Shown here: one piece after another, positions 49,598 to 60,258 of the stretch
Layout: each line of letters starts with the position of its first letter
Position numbering within the stretch: position 1 is the first letter of the stretch
Origin: Azorinus chamasolen
Taxonomy: Eukaryota; Mollusca; Bivalvia; Cardiida; Solecurtidae
Direction of reading: 5' to 3'
Assembly: GCA_963576725.1 (NCBI GenBank)
Contig: OY755241.1
Span: 80,263,153-80,327,152, forward strand
Length of the DNA stretch: 64,000 bases
Notes under the pieces: generated by a model
What the model was told of the DNA's origin: nothing
The model's input: the letters and a program-made list of their open reading frames with translations, nothing else
The model's database searches: none
Position numbers and translations under genes: made by a program

Positions 49598-50090
49598 GAA
49601 CACCCTTTACCTCATACAAACTCCATTTCAAGCCTTTTCAAACAGTAGACCAAGATCAGATGACTCCTTTAGGAGCCGTCTGATCCGGGTCGGTTCTATT
49701 TGCTTATGAAATTATAATAGGTTCTGACTCTACAATTTCTTTCAGTACAAAAAAACCCTTAATACGTACATAAGTTATGGCATTTAACCCTTCGCTTGCT
49801 ATTCACGTCAATATACCTACCTGTAAATAGTGAAGACCCAGATGAGACAGCTCCTGCAAGAGCTGTCTCATCAGGGTCTGCTCTATTTACAATTTGATTG
49901 TGCAACCAGTGCACTCCACAACAGTGATTGCAGAGCAAAATACTTGTACACGGTGAAGATATATGTAATTATACAACAGGGCATGGGTAAAGGAGAAATG
50001 TATTTTAAAATTCAGCAAGAGAAGGGTTGAAAAGTATTCATGATGTCATTATTTCTTACATGAATATCCAATAGATAAATGGTTTAATGT
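49598..50090 (+). mobile_element. PB-B MITE, host of a PB-E
   Basis: CACCCTTTACCTCATACAAA, hairpin 49638-49692, PB-E at 49784-50030, then ATTCATGATGTCATTATTTC and ATAAATGGTTTAA. Confidence 0.8.
49784..50030 (-). mobile_element. PB-E MITE nested in PB-B, reversed
   Basis: TTAACCCTTCGCTTGCTATT to AGCAAGAGAAGGGTTGA. Confidence 0.9.
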
Positions 50091-50324
50091 TTGAGCTGTA
50101 GAAATAATTTGTTGGGCAAACACTGCAGACCCAGAGAGGCCCTCTGATCTAGGCCTATATTGTTTGTATGTCCTTTATCAGGTGAGTAGTTCAGACAGAT
50201 AGGCATGACAGCTGATAAGTAAAGCCTTTGAATACTAAGTAACTTTGTCTACAATTAACTTTTTACCTGTCAAAGATTCATGTAAGAAATATGACATGTT
50301 ACACATTTATTAGCTGCATTTTTA

Positions 50325-50610
50325 TTATGCCCCCCCCCCCCCCCCCTCCCCAATCAGATCTGGGGAGCATAATTGTTTTTGCCCTGTCAGTTTGTCCGTT
50401 TGGTTGAGGACAACTTTTGAGCCAGTACAGAATGATAAAGACTTGATATTTAGCATGCATATGTATCTCATTAAGCAGCATTTTTTTAGGGGTGACGTGT
50501 CAAGGTCATCTTTCAAGGTCAGAGGTAAAAATATAGGTCAAATCACCAACTTTAACATTACCCATAAAGCTGCACATTTTGAGGGGTGACAAAAACTATA
50601 GGACCAGATC
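50325..50610 (+). repeat. ATGCCCCC-type dispersed repeat with poly-C
   Basis: A run of 16 C, CTCCCCAATC, GGGGAGCATAATTGTTTTTG, then a low-complexity body. Same general type as 53775. Confidence 0.6.
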
Positions 50611-50616
50611 TGAATG

Positions 50617-50824
50617 TACAGTAAAACTTCTCTATAATGGCCACTAAATTACATCAAGTATTTTGTGTTAAAGGCAGGTGGCTGCTTAAAGCAAGGTGAA
50701 AGTAAAACAGAACGCTCCTATAGGAGCGTTTTGTTTTACTTTCACCTTGCTTTAAGCGGCCACCTGCCCTAAATACCAAATAATTAACACAATTTAGTGG
50801 CCGTTATAGAGAGGATTTACTGTA
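50617..50824. mobile_element. PG MITE, complete
   Basis: TACAGTAAAACTTCTCTATA to TAGAGAGGATTTACTGTA; foldback TTAAAGCAAGGTGAAAGTAA around CGCTCCTATAGGAGCG. Confidence 0.92.
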
Positions 50825-51069
50825 TATCATATCTTAAGTAATCACAGCAGACCTGAGTGGTCAGACAGCTTCTGATCACAGCAGACCCTGATCAGACAGC
50901 TCCTAAAGGATTGCTACATGGTGTAAATTAAGAATAATCATTAGAATCACCCTTGATTGGTGAAAATACAGTTTAAGAATTTGAATTCACATAACAACAT
51001 TTATAGATTATAATTACAATATAACATAGGATTATTAATTAGTAATGCCATTCCCATTGATGTTTACAG

Positions 51070-51195
51070 TGGGCTAAGATTGTGTTGGTTGTGGAGCAGA
51101 GTGTGACAACAAAGGAGAGGCAGAAGTTTCAGATCACCTACTCCCAGCCAGCCCTCGATGGTCGCAGGGCCTTCCCCAACAGATGGTATCAGTCG
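51070..51195 (+). CDS. TRPV exon 10: TRP helix and C-terminal segment
   Basis: The exon is 126 nt, 42 codons, phase 0 to 0. It reads WAKIVLVVEQSVTTKERQKF, then QITYSQPALDGRRAFPNRWY and QS. WAKIVLVVEQ continues the TRP helix from exon 9 (family pattern W-x-x-Q-x-A-x-x-I-L-x-x-E). The rest is a cytoplasmic segment without a recognised domain. The acceptor is TGATGTTTACAG and the donor GTAAGC. Confidence 0.94.
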
Positions 51196-51224
51196 GTAAG
51201 CCACAGTCTAGCACTGAATGCTCA

Positions 51225-52040
51225 TATTGTATTCCCCTAGGATCTTGTTTAAGCATATTAATTTTGGCCTGTCTATCTGTCTGAAACTTTAATCTTGACC
51301 ACGGCGTGCCATCATTAACAAAACTTTAACATTGCTTATAAATTTTGAATTACTTAAGCTAGACATTTCATATTTTGTATGCAGATAGCTTGGATGAAGG
51401 CCTTTCACTTGATGCAAGGATACCTGAAATCAGGTCAAGGTCACTAGTTCCAAAATTTGCTGTTTTTAACAAACTTTTACATTGCTATAACCTCTGAACC
51501 ACAAAAGCTAGGCAATTCATCTGTGGTATACAGATGGCTTTGATAAAGGTCTTTCAGTTGATATAAAGATGTTTGAAATTAAATCAAGGTCAAAGGCACT
51601 ATTTTGACAAGTTGGACATCATTGAAAAACTTCAACATGTTGTCTTAACTTCTGAACCACATATGCTAGATAATTCATATATGGTATGGAGATAGCTTTG
51701 GTGAAGGCCTTCCAGTTGATACAAGGATGCATGAAATTGGGTCAAGGTCACTATTTTGAAAACTTGGCTGTTTTTAACAAACTTTGGTATTCAGATAGCT
51801 TTGGTAAGGACCTTACAGATGACATAAAGATACCTAAAACAAGGTCAAGGTCACTGTTTTGAAAACTTGGCTGTCATTAAAATTTTGTTATAACTTCTGA
51901 ACTACACATGCTAGAAAATGTATATTTGGTATGCAGATAGCTTGAGTGAAGGTCATACAGTTGAAAAAGCTTGCTTTAATGCAGTTTCCATATTCTTTGC
52001 TTGATATTGTATGGAATGCATGTGTATATGCAAACATATT
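51225..52040 (+). repeat. degenerate tandem repeat between exons 10 and 11, about 5 units
   Basis: Units share CAGATAGCTTGGATGAAGGC, AAGGTCACTATTTTGAAAAC and CTTCTGAACTACA, spaced about 105-155 bp (51383, 51531, 51688, 51792, 51933). Confidence 0.75.
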
Positions 52041-52072
52041 TCCCCTCAACTTGTTGTGTTGGCCACTTTTAG

Positions 52073-52231
52073 GAGAGAGAGAAAGAGGAACGAAGGATTG
52101 CAAGAGAGGAACAGCGGAGGAAACAGAAGGAGAAAATGTCACAGAGCCGCTGGAAAAAGATGAAGAAGACGGCCATGTTTACAAAGACCATCAACATGAG
52201 GGATGTTAAGGATGGAAAGGTCAATGTATAG
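52073..52231 (+). CDS. TRPV exon 11: basic C-terminal tail with stop
   Basis: The exon is 159 nt, phase 0, ending in TAG. It begins EREKEERRIAREEQRRKQKE, a highly charged probable helix, then KMSQSRWKKMKKTAMFTKTI, NMRDVKDGKVNV and stop. The acceptor is TTGGCCACTTTTAG. The basic cluster could bind membrane lipid or calmodulin, as other TRPV tails do, but I see no definite motif. An alternative donor AAG|GTCAAT occurs 14 nt before the end of the stop codon and would join in frame to a candidate last exon at 56966. A PB-C element starts 18 nt after the stop and would be in the 3' UTR. Confidence 0.85.
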   Translation, partial: EREKEERRIAREEQRRKQKEKMSQSRWKKMKKTAMFTKTINMRDVKDGKVNV

Positions 52232-52248
52232 ACATGTCAAATTAGACA

Positions 52249-52476
52249 TTAACTCATTACCTCCTATGCTATTTTTAGACACAACCTCCTTGAATGTATC
52301 TACCGAAAAGGAGCATTAACTAGAGGAACGGCAAAATTTAAAATTTTGTAGTTTGAAACCATTGTGATAAATAGAGCATTTGCTCCTATTGGAGCAAATG
52401 ATCTATTTATCACAATGGTTTCATAAAGGGATTTTTATAGATGCGCAAAAAGGCGTCACTAGTGGATAATGTGTTA
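52249..52476 (-). mobile_element. PB-C MITE, reversed, 18 bp after the stop codon
   Basis: TTAACTCATTACCTCCTATG to AGTGGATAATGTGTTAA; apex GCTCCTATTGGAGC. It would lie in the 3' UTR as a stable hairpin. Confidence 0.85.
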
Positions 52477-52749
52477 ACATTACTAACAATACCATGACTA
52501 ACATATGTCTATCATTGCGGCTGGTGAAAGATTTTGTCAAAGTCCTGTTGCTATGTTTACCAGAATGTCTTAATTGTTTACAGTAGTTTTGTCTGTGTTC
52601 AGATTTGTTTAGGGTAAGGTTTGTTAAAACTGTCTATAGTTGTTTTTTTGTGCTTTAAGTAGATATTTTACATATATTATTTAACACTTTGAATGCTGGA
52701 TTTTTCAAAGTGGAATAGTTTGTCATTGTTCAACAATAGAATCCACTGA
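52477..52749. other. 3' region without recognised feature
   Basis: Probably 3' UTR or intron; contains a half-unit (TTAACACTTTGAATGCTGGA) like the PB host at 18972. No AATAAA signal found close to the stop. Confidence 0.45.
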
Positions 52750-52992
52750 TTAACCCTGTTCTATGTTTATTTCAAATATCAATACCTACTGAATATTCAT
52801 GAGCAAATACGTTATAGTGTAATATGGAAGGTGAAATATTGTAGCTATTTTAGAAACTAAAGAAATTAGATTTCAGATTCCATTAGCAAACAGAACGGAC
52901 CCTGATCAGACGGCTCCTATAGGAGCCGTCTGATCTGGGTCTACTCTGTTTGCAGATGCGTGAAAATGCGTTTATATGAGGGAAAGGGTTAA
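52750..52992 (-). mobile_element. PB-A MITE, reversed, complete
   Basis: TTAACCCTGTTCTATGTTTA to GAGGGAAAGGGTTAA; perfect apex ACGGCTCCTATAGGAGCCGT. Confidence 0.92.
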
Positions 52993-53099
52993 AGGACAAT
53001 CCATACAGACTGATCAGCTATGTCATTTCCTGCTATTTAGAAATATTGTTTGCTCAGATTTTGATCTGTTCAATTTTGACTACGTCAGACATGATTAAC

Positions 53100-53235
53100 T
53101 ATAGGAGAAATTATTGACTGTGTGTCAAACAGCTTGAATCCTGGTTAGATGCCAAATTACTCTGCATTTCATCTGGATCTAAGCTAATTAGTTAATTTGA
53201 GTCAGGGCTTGGATAGTTTGAAAAGGGTCAAAGAG
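53100..53235. mobile_element. PB-D remnant
   Basis: TGTCAAACAGCTTGAATCCT opposite CATTTCATCTGGATCTAAGC. Confidence 0.5.
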
Positions 53236-53277
53236 TGATATACTTTGAATATTTTGAGAACATTGTTTATGTTTTAA

Positions 53278-53530
53278 TTAACCCTTTCCTTCATATAAAC
53301 ACTTTTTCATGCGTTTACGAACAGAGTAGACCCAGATCTGACGGCTCCTATAGGAACTCTCTTATCAGGGCCTGCTCTTCATGCTAATGGAGTTAGATAG
53401 CACTGTTTCTTTTCTTTCTAAAATGGCTATAATATTCCACCTTCCACATTTCCTATGACTATTTTGTCTGTGAATTACTATTCAGTATGTATTGAAATTT
53501 TGAATAGATATAGAATAGGGAAAGGATTAA
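53278..53530 (+). mobile_element. PB-A MITE, diverged
   Basis: TTAACCCTTTCCTTCATATA to ATAGGGAAAGGATTAA. Confidence 0.85.
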
Positions 53531-53584
53531 TGCTAACACTCAGTGATAAACAACTGGTTTTTACTTGCCAAATGCAGGAGGTTA

Positions 53585-53772
53585 GACACAGAAGAACCTC
53601 ACGGACCACTTAATGAATAAACATAAATGTCTTTAAAAGCAGGTGGTAGCTTAATGCAGAAGGAAAGTGATACGGAGCTTTCTGCATAACTTTCATCCTG
53701 CATTAAGCTACCACCTGCCTGTATTACCCATAATTAGAGCTCTTTTTTGTGGGAGGATTGCTTTAGAAATGT
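53585..53772. mobile_element. PG MITE, eroded ends
   Basis: GAAGAACCTCACGGACCACT, foldback GGTGGTAGCTTAATGCAGAA to its complement, right end AAATGTTTTTATG. Confidence 0.7.
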
Positions 53773-54400
53773 TTTTATGCCCCCCTTGATGATAGTCAGG
53801 GGGCATTATGTTTTGCACATGTCCGTCCATCTGTCTGTCTGTCTGTCCGTGTGTCACACTTTTAGGTGCAGTTGGATGTCACAGTTTTTCAAGTGTTACA
53901 AGTCAGTAATTTTATACACATGAAACTTCACATACACATCAATTACCATCTGTGCTATCATTTGGCACCCCACCCATGCTGCCGGCAAGCCCAAGATCAA
54001 GGTCAAATGACTTGGAAATTTTATGTGCAGTTGGTTGTCACATTTACATGTAGTTTTTTGTCACAGTTTTTTCATAGTCTTATATCTGACTAGCCGCTAA
54101 AGTTATTGGCATGGAATTGCATATACACATTCAACACCATCTGTACTTTCATTATACACCTGGCCCATGCTGCCCGCAAAGCCCAAGGTCAAGGTCAAAT
54201 GACTTTGGAATGTTACGTACAGCTAGACAAGCACCCACACGGGGGCATCACTGTGTCTTACAGACACAATTTACTAGTTTCTGTATGTGTTTTTTCCAAT
54301 CCTGACAGTCTGTTAAATCATGTTATGTATTTGTTTTTGTTTTATCATCTTTCTGTAGACTTGTTGTTTGCTGTTTAGAAGTAAAACGACCTTCAGACTG
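53773..54400 (+). repeat. ATGCCCCC-type dispersed repeat with two about 190-bp units
   Basis: ATGCCCCCTTGATGATAGTC, AGGGGGCATTATG, CTGTCTGTCTGTC, then two units sharing CCATGCTGCCCGCAAAGCCC / AAGGTCAAATGACTTGGAA. The open frames here are by-products. Confidence 0.65.
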
Positions 54401-54658
54401 AATAAGCTGGTCTATGTACAATGATAGAGGGTTTCCTTCTGTATTGTGTGCAGTACAGAGGGTGCAGCTTTTGTCCGTCATCATTTATTATTTTATGTAG
54501 GAAATAACTGTATGTATTGTGATGTGCCTTCAAACATGACATTTTGGAACTTTGTATTATTATATACTGATTTACATGTGTTTTAATGTTGACATTTTAG
54601 AATTTTACAATTGTTTTTATATATTAATATCAATGTGCCTTTAGTCTATAGATTCTTG

Positions 54659-54866
54659 TACAGTAAAACCTCTCTATAACGACAACTAAATTGGTTTAAT
54701 TAGTTGGTATTTAGAGCAGGTGGCTGCTTAAAGTAAGGTGAAAGTAAAACAAAACACTCCTATAGGAGCGTTTTGTTTTACTTTCACCTTGCTTTAAGCA
54801 GCCACCTGTCTTTATTACTAAATATTTGGTGTAATTTAGTGGTCATTATAGAGAGGTTTTACTGTA
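54659..54866. mobile_element. PG MITE, complete
   Basis: TACAGTAAAACCTCTCTATA to its complement; foldback GGTGGCTGCTTAAAGTAAGG around CACTCCTATAGGAGCG. Confidence 0.92.
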
Positions 54867-55135
54867 CATTACTAAACGAGCCATACCATGAGACAATATG
54901 TCGTTGCTACTGTGAAACTTCTGTAGACTCAGACCAGCTTCGTATCATAAATAGACATAGCTTCTCAATCACAAACAGCTTATGGTGATATGTACCTGTT
55001 TACAAAACACAGATCAGACACATGTGAAACAGTCAATTTTTTACTGTTTAGCTAATGTCTGTTAGTTTTTGCTGCTTTTGTTTTGAAGAAGAAAAAATTT
55101 AGGCTTTAATTATCAAAGGTTTGGTGTTGCTGTGG
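54867..55135. other. 3' region without recognised feature
   Basis: No element ends, splice pairs or open frame that I can support. Confidence 0.45.
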
Positions 55136-55139
55136 TGGG

Positions 55140-55310
55140 TGTTAAAACAGTAGAAGCGACCATTAATTCATTTATTTACATAGGAGTGTTAAAAAGCAGG
55201 AGGTTGATTAATACAGGGGGTTAAGTTATGCAGAAAGCTCTTATAAGAGCTTTCTGCATTATGGTTTGCCTGCATTAAGCTACCATCTGCCTTACAGTCC
55301 CATAATTAGA
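55140..55310. mobile_element. PG MITE, degenerate
   Basis: AAACAGTAGAAGCGACCATT, AGTTATGCAGAAAGCTCTTA and complement; the right end is lost. Confidence 0.65.
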
Positions 55311-55311
55311 C

Positions 55312-55462
55312 CTGTTTGCTCCTAAAGGAGAAAATGCTCTTTTTATTATTATAGTTTCAAACTTCAAAATTCTAATATTTTCCTTTTCTCTAGTTAATGC
55401 TCCTTTTCGGTAGATTTATTCAAACATAAATCTAAAAATAGCCTGTGAGATAATGGGTTAAA
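55312..55462 (+). mobile_element. PB-C MITE, right half
   Basis: It begins at the hairpin apex (GTTTGCTCCTAAAGGAG) and ends GAGATAATGGGTTAA. It abuts the PG remnant. Confidence 0.75.
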
Positions 55463-55464
55463 AG

Positions 55465-55722
55465 GTTAAGTGCTTCCTTGTGTTCCATGATCCTCATGTA
55501 AACAGCTTTTCATGCTTTTACAAACAGAGCAGACCCAGATCAGACAGCTCCTATAGGAGCCGTCTGATCAGGGTCTGCTCTGTTTGCTTATGGAAATATA
55601 AAAGACCCGACTGTACAGTTTCTACCAATACCAAAAACATCACGACATAAAATTTCAGCTTATACATATTCATGATGTGATGATTTCTTTCATGACTATT
55701 CAAGAGGGAAATGGTTAATTAC
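55465..55722 (+). mobile_element. PB-B MITE, diverged
   Basis: TTTACAAACAGAGCAGACCC hairpin with apex AGCTCCTATAGGAGC; tail GAGGGAAATGGTTAA. Confidence 0.75.
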
Positions 55723-55753
55723 ATTATGTCTTAGTGCTAACCAGGGATAGATT

Positions 55754-56004
55754 ATTAACCCTTTGCTTGCTGTTCACGTCAATATACCTACCTGTAAATA
55801 GTGAACACCCAGATGAGACGGCTCCTGCAGGAGCTGTCTCATCAGGGTCTGCACTATTTACAAGTTGATTGTGCAACCAGTGCACTCCACAGCAGTGATT
55901 GCACAGCGAAATACTTGTAGACAGTGAAGATATATGTAATTATACAACAGGGCATGGGTAAATAAGGAGACATGTATTTTAAAATTCAGCAAGAGAAGGG
56001 TTAA
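55754..56004 (-). mobile_element. PB-E MITE, reversed, complete
   Basis: TTAACCCTTTGCTTGCTGTT to AGCAAGAGAAGGGTTAA. Confidence 0.92.
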
Positions 56005-56124
56005 TATATCTAGCTCAAGTACCAGTGCTATTTGTTTCAAGTTTTATCGTTTCAGATAAAGCCAGTTGAAAGTTGCAATCAGTTTTGTGCTGCCTTCAGA
56101 ATACTATGTACAGTATTTGTACTG

Positions 56125-56374
56125 TTAACCCATTACCTCATAGACTATTTTTAGACCCTCATAAACTATTTTTAGACCCAACCTCTTTGAATAAATCTAC
56201 CGAAAAGGCACATTTACTAAAGAAAAGGGAAATTTTAGAAATTTGCACTTAAGAAATCATTGTGATAAATACAGCATTTGCTTCACAGGAGCAAATGCTC
56301 TACTTGTCACAATTCTTTCAAAAAGTGACTTTCAAAGAGGCGTCAGAAGGCGTCAATATGAGGAAATGGATTAA
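56125..56374 (-). mobile_element. PB-C MITE, reversed, with a duplicated end
   Basis: TTAACCCATTACCTCATAGA, CTATTTTTAGACCCTCATAA (terminal segment repeated), hairpin, GAGGAAATGGATTAA. Confidence 0.85.
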
Positions 56375-56474
56375 GTTCATTGGACATCGTAGTATTGCAC
56401 TGCTTGTATAAAATGGCTGTATAGCCAGCTCTGTCCCAAGATGCTGCTGCAGCTGAGGACAAATATAGTAAAAG

Positions 56475-56905
56475 TTAACCCTTTACTCCATAAAGATGCC
56501 TTCTATTGTCTGTGCAAACAAAGTAGATTGATATCAGCAAGCTTCTATACTTGTCTGTTCAAGGTCTGCTTTCTCTGCATATGGTATTATATAGATGTGA
56601 TTCTTTACATAAAGGACTAAAACATTTCTTATTCGTATGTCATTATGTAATCAAACTACAGTAAAACCCCGCTAATGTGACCACCTATAAGAGGTATAAC
56701 TCTGGATGCTAGATGCTAGCTTAATACAGGATAAAAGTAATGCAGAAAGCTCCTAGAGGAACTTTCTGCATTACTTTTGTCCTGCATAAAGCAACCACCT
56801 GCTCATAAAGACACCCTTTTTTATTCATTAAGTGGTCGCATTAGAGGAGTTCATACATACATGTACATTGTTTCGTTCATTCATATTAATGGAGCAAAGG
56901 GTTAA
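56475..56905 (+). mobile_element. PB-B MITE, host of a PG element
   Basis: TTAACCCTTTACTCCATAAA, damaged hairpin, PG at 56658, then ATTCATATTAATGGAGCAAA and GGGTTAA. Confidence 0.8.
56658..56852. mobile_element. PG MITE nested in PB-B
   Basis: TACAGTAAAACCCCGCTAAT to GTCGCATTAGAGGAGTTC; foldback around AGCTCCTAGAGGA. Confidence 0.85.
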
Positions 56906-56965
56906 ATTAAACATGAAACAGGAACAACATCATTGCTAACTTGCATCTTGTTACATATATTACAG

Positions 56966-57001
56966 ATTGGCATGCTAGCTAAAGTCGAGGACACAGGTTA
57001 A
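56966..57001 (+). CDS. possible alternative last TRPV exon
   Basis: After an acceptor TACATATATTACAG the phase-0 frame reads IGMLAKVEDTG and then TAA. If exon 11 is spliced at AAG|GTCAAT (last exon base 52217), the tail becomes DGK|IGMLAKVEDTG-stop in place of DGKVNV-stop. The segment is not part of a repeat, although both flanks are MITE-rich. The pyrimidine tract is poor, the peptide is short, and chance is possible. Confidence 0.4.
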   Translation: MGMLAKVEDTG

Positions 57002-57207
57002 AGGCCTCCAAAGAGTGCCTCACAAATAAGCTAGTTTGTATCAGTATATTGTTACCGCTTACAGTTTGTGAAAACATTGTTGGTAAATTGGAAGCTGGTG
57101 TCTGTGTATTTGTTATAGTGATGGTGATAGAAATGGTGTTCCCACTTTTCCCACTCTTTTTAATTGGTACAGTAATTGGGGAGTTTGGTGTTGGGAATTT
57201 GGGAAAC

Positions 57208-57411
57208 TACAGTAAAACCCCGCTAATGCGACCACCAAAAAGGGGCATAATTCTGGGTGACAGAGGCAGGTGGTAGCTTAATGCAGGACGAAAGTTATGC
57301 AGAAAGCTCCTATAGGAGCTTTCTGCATAACTTTCGTCCTGCATTAAGCAACCACCTGCTTTAAACGGCACCAGTGGCTGTTTATTAAGTGGTCGTATTA
57401 GCGGGGTTTTG
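57208..57411. mobile_element. PG MITE, nearly intact
   Basis: TACAGTAAAACCCCGCTAAT to GTATTAGCGGGGTTTT; perfect inner foldback GCTTAATGCAGGACGAAAGT around AGCTCCTATAGGAGCT. Confidence 0.92.
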
Positions 57412-57448
57412 TGCAGGGTAACAATAGATTAATTCATGTTAATGGAAG

Positions 57449-57703
57449 TTAAACCCTTTCCCCCTCATATACACATGTTTTCAAGCATTTGCAAACAGAG
57501 TAGACCCAGATCAGACAGCTCCTAGAGGAGCTGTCTGATCAGGGTCTGCTCTGTTTGCTAATAGAAATTGATAAATCTGTTCCTTTAGTTTCTAAAACGG
57601 CTACAATATATTCCACCTTCCATATTTCTTTCTAACTATTTTGTTAATGAATATTCAGTAGGTATTGAAATTTGGCCTAAATACAGAACAGTGAAAGGGT
57701 TAA
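57449..57703 (+). mobile_element. PB-A MITE, complete
   Basis: TTAAACCCTTTCCCCCTCAT to CAGTGAAAGGGTTAA; apex CAGCTCCTAGAGGAGCTG. Confidence 0.9.
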
Positions 57704-58909
57704 AGGTGCTTCACAAATTTTGTCTTATTTTCATCAGATTATGGAGTATGGACATCAAAATGTATTACTTTAAATTTTAAGAAAATCTGGAAAATACAAT
57801 GACCATTTTGATGTAAAATGAATTGACAGAGTGAAAATTATTAAATTTAATACACAAATTAGAAAATGGTCACTGTATTTTGTAGAGTGTGGTGGTCTAG
57901 TAGACTATAACTAGGTTTCATTTTGTGGTGTGTGGTGATCTGGTAGACTATAACTAGGTAAAAAAAAAATTTATTTTCCAAATTCATTAATCATTCCATA
58001 ATAAAACCAAGATTATGAAAATGCAGATCATGTATTAAGAGAATTGACATAAACTTTTACAGGAATTATTAAAGGAAAACAATATGACAATTTTCATTTT
58101 TAAATAAATGGACATGTTTAAAGTGAAAAATTATTAAAAATATTTATAAAATTATCATTGTATTTTCTTAATTTTCTTGTTTCTAAATTATAAATTGCAA
58201 GTATTACACCAGTATATTACTACTTAAACTTTCTGCAACCAGAGGAGTAACAGATTAGATGGCTCATGTTTCTTATGAATATAATATACTTGATTCTCAG
58301 CATGTCTGTGTTCATGTGCCTTAAAGACGATTTCGGTAGTAAGTTCTGTGCAGCTATTTGCGCTGAATACTCTCCACAAAGGAAAAACCGGATACCGGTA
58401 TTCTGGATGTAGACTTATTTCGTCCAACATTTACAAACCTGAAATGTATTAACAATTTCAATTACACGAGAAAATTGCTAAAATATAATTAACCGAACGT
58501 ATAAAAACTTAAAATCAAACAGGAAAATCAGGTATGGGAGTATAATAAACAAATTGGTATGATGTCATTGCAATGTGACGTCATAAGACATCGCCTATTT
58601 TGGCGTAATTTTCATGGGAGATCACTACCACTAGGTGATAAATTAAGTGAATACTTAAAAACGAAGTCTGCAACCCACATATTTCTTTTTGGTTTCATGT
58701 TAAGGATATTATAAAGCACAAAATGTGAAAATTTGAAAAAAAATCTTGGATAAGTTTCTGAGAAATTTTCGAAAATATCACCGATGTCATGATTTTTGTA
58801 CTGTCCTGTATGCAAAAGGCAGGAAGCACGCTTATGTTTATTTCATTGTAATTACTCAAAAATAAAGTCTGTAACGCCCTCTTTCTTTTTTTATTTGCAA
58901 TCAGCATAC
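57704..58909. other. 1.2-kb AT-rich stretch without MITEs
   Basis: The longest stretch free of the named MITEs downstream of the gene. It has two copies of the SINE tail-like AGACTATAACTAGGT (57902-57917, 57945-57959), a 68-residue minus-strand open frame at 58224-58430 with richer composition but no recognisable similarity, and a repeated CTCAAAAATAAAGTCTG-like segment (58652, 58855). It may hold an exon or UTR of a neighbouring minus-strand gene, but I cannot support one. Confidence 0.4.
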
Positions 58910-59159
58910 TTAACCTTTTCCCTCATATAAACGTGTTTTCACGCATTTGCAAACAGAGTAGACCCAGATCAGACGGCTCCTAGAGGAGCCGTCTGATCAG
59001 GGTCTGCTCTGTTTGCTAATAGAATTTGATAGATATGTTTCTTTACTTTTTAAAATGTCTACAATGTTCCACCTCCCATATTTGGTTATACCTATTTTGT
59101 TAATGAATATTCAGAAAGTATTGAAATTTGGCCTTAATCCAGAACAGGGAAAGGGTTAA
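58910..59159 (+). mobile_element. PB-A MITE, complete
   Basis: TTAACCTTTTCCCTCATATA to ACAGGGAAAGGGTTAA; perfect apex. Confidence 0.92.
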
Positions 59160-59388
59160 ACAACAAAATATAAAAATAATTTTAAAAAAATCTTGGAAGG
59201 AAACAAACTGTAGAAATCGTCTTTAATAACAATTAATGTAATTAAAAAACCATGGTGTCATTATTTCTGACATGCTCTTTCATGGAGTAAAGAGGTATAT
59301 GTCTATTTCCCTAACTTGATCAAATGTAAGGCTGCATCTGCATACTGCATGCTATCAATGTCACCAGCATAGTGAAAATAGTGAAAAT

Positions 59389-59638
59389 TTAACCCTTTCC
59401 CTGTTCTATGTTTATTCCAAATTCTGATACCGAATGTATATTCAAGTAGAAAATTCTTATAAGGAAATATGCAAGGTGGAACATTGTACCCAATTTGGAA
59501 AGTAAAGAAACCAAGCTTTCAAGTTCCATTAGCAAACAGAGCAGACCCTGATCAGACGGCTCCTCTTGGAGCCGTCTGATCTGGGTCTACTCTGTTTGCA
59601 GATGCGTGAAAACACGTTTATATGAGGGAAAGGGTTAA
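59389..59638 (-). mobile_element. PB-A MITE, reversed, complete
   Basis: TTAACCCTTTCCCTGTTCTA to GAGGGAAAGGGTTAA; apex GGCTCCTCTTGGAGCC. Confidence 0.92.
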
Positions 59639-59930
59639 GCATTATGTTTGGGAGACTACCGTTCAATTTTTATACAGGTAAGGCCTCATTTTGCAGCACT
59701 TGTAATTGGACCCAATTATCCTAATAGATGTGAATTTTGAACTGTGGGGAAAGTGAGAAGAAACCATAGATATAGAACTGCAGTTGTGAAGCTTAGTTCA
59801 AAACCTGACTAATTCTTATATCATGATTCAAACTCTTCGACACGCTGATCATGGTTTTTGAATTGGTAGCAGACGGCAACTTTTGCATTTGACAATTGTT
59901 TGAAATTCAAAGATCAATAAATAATGAACT
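59639..59930. other. 3' region without recognised feature
   Basis: No element ends, splice pairs or open frame that I can support. Confidence 0.45.
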
Positions 59931-59934
59931 GTTA

Positions 59935-60149
59935 CCTAACAGAGACCCCTTTTTTACACATTTACAAACAGAGTAGTCCCTGATCGGGCAGCTTCTATAG
60001 GAGCCGTCTGATCAGGGTCTGCTCTATTTGCTTATTCTATAATTTCTACCTTTGTCAATAAGTTCCCTGTTAATATACCATTATAAGATATCAGCTAATT
60101 ATATTAATTAATTCAATATTTCATGAATACGGATGAGGTTACGGGTTAA
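59935..60149 (+). mobile_element. PB-B MITE, diverged
   Basis: TTTACAAACAGAGTAGTCCC hairpin, tail GATGAGGTTACGGGTTAA. Confidence 0.7.
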
Positions 60150-60258
60150 GTATTGTCTATATCTGGTTACGCAAAGATGTAAGCAGAACGTAAAACTGAT
60201 GTGAGATAAGAGTTATTCTGTTGGTAATCTGGTTGCAAAAGTGATCACGATTTTATCA

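Larger units (their letters stand above)
12925..52231 (+). other. TRPV-type cation channel gene, 3' two-thirds
   Basis: This locus is the span of a multi-exon TRPV-family channel gene; the exons are listed separately. One path through the exons gives 1437 nt in a single open frame of 478 residues: last ankyrin repeat, pre-S1 linker, S1-S6 with a pore loop, TRP helix and a basic C-terminal tail. TRPV channels are tetrameric, calcium-permeable and sit in the plasma or ciliary membrane. The invertebrate Nanchung/Inactive and OSM-9/OCR members act in mechanosensory and chemosensory cilia. The best guess is a Nanchung-like member, but I cannot separate it from Inactive-like without alignment. Usual family length is roughly 700 to over 1000 residues, so the N-terminus and most ankyrin repeats lie upstream of base 1 or in unrecognised exons. 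Confidence 0.93.
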
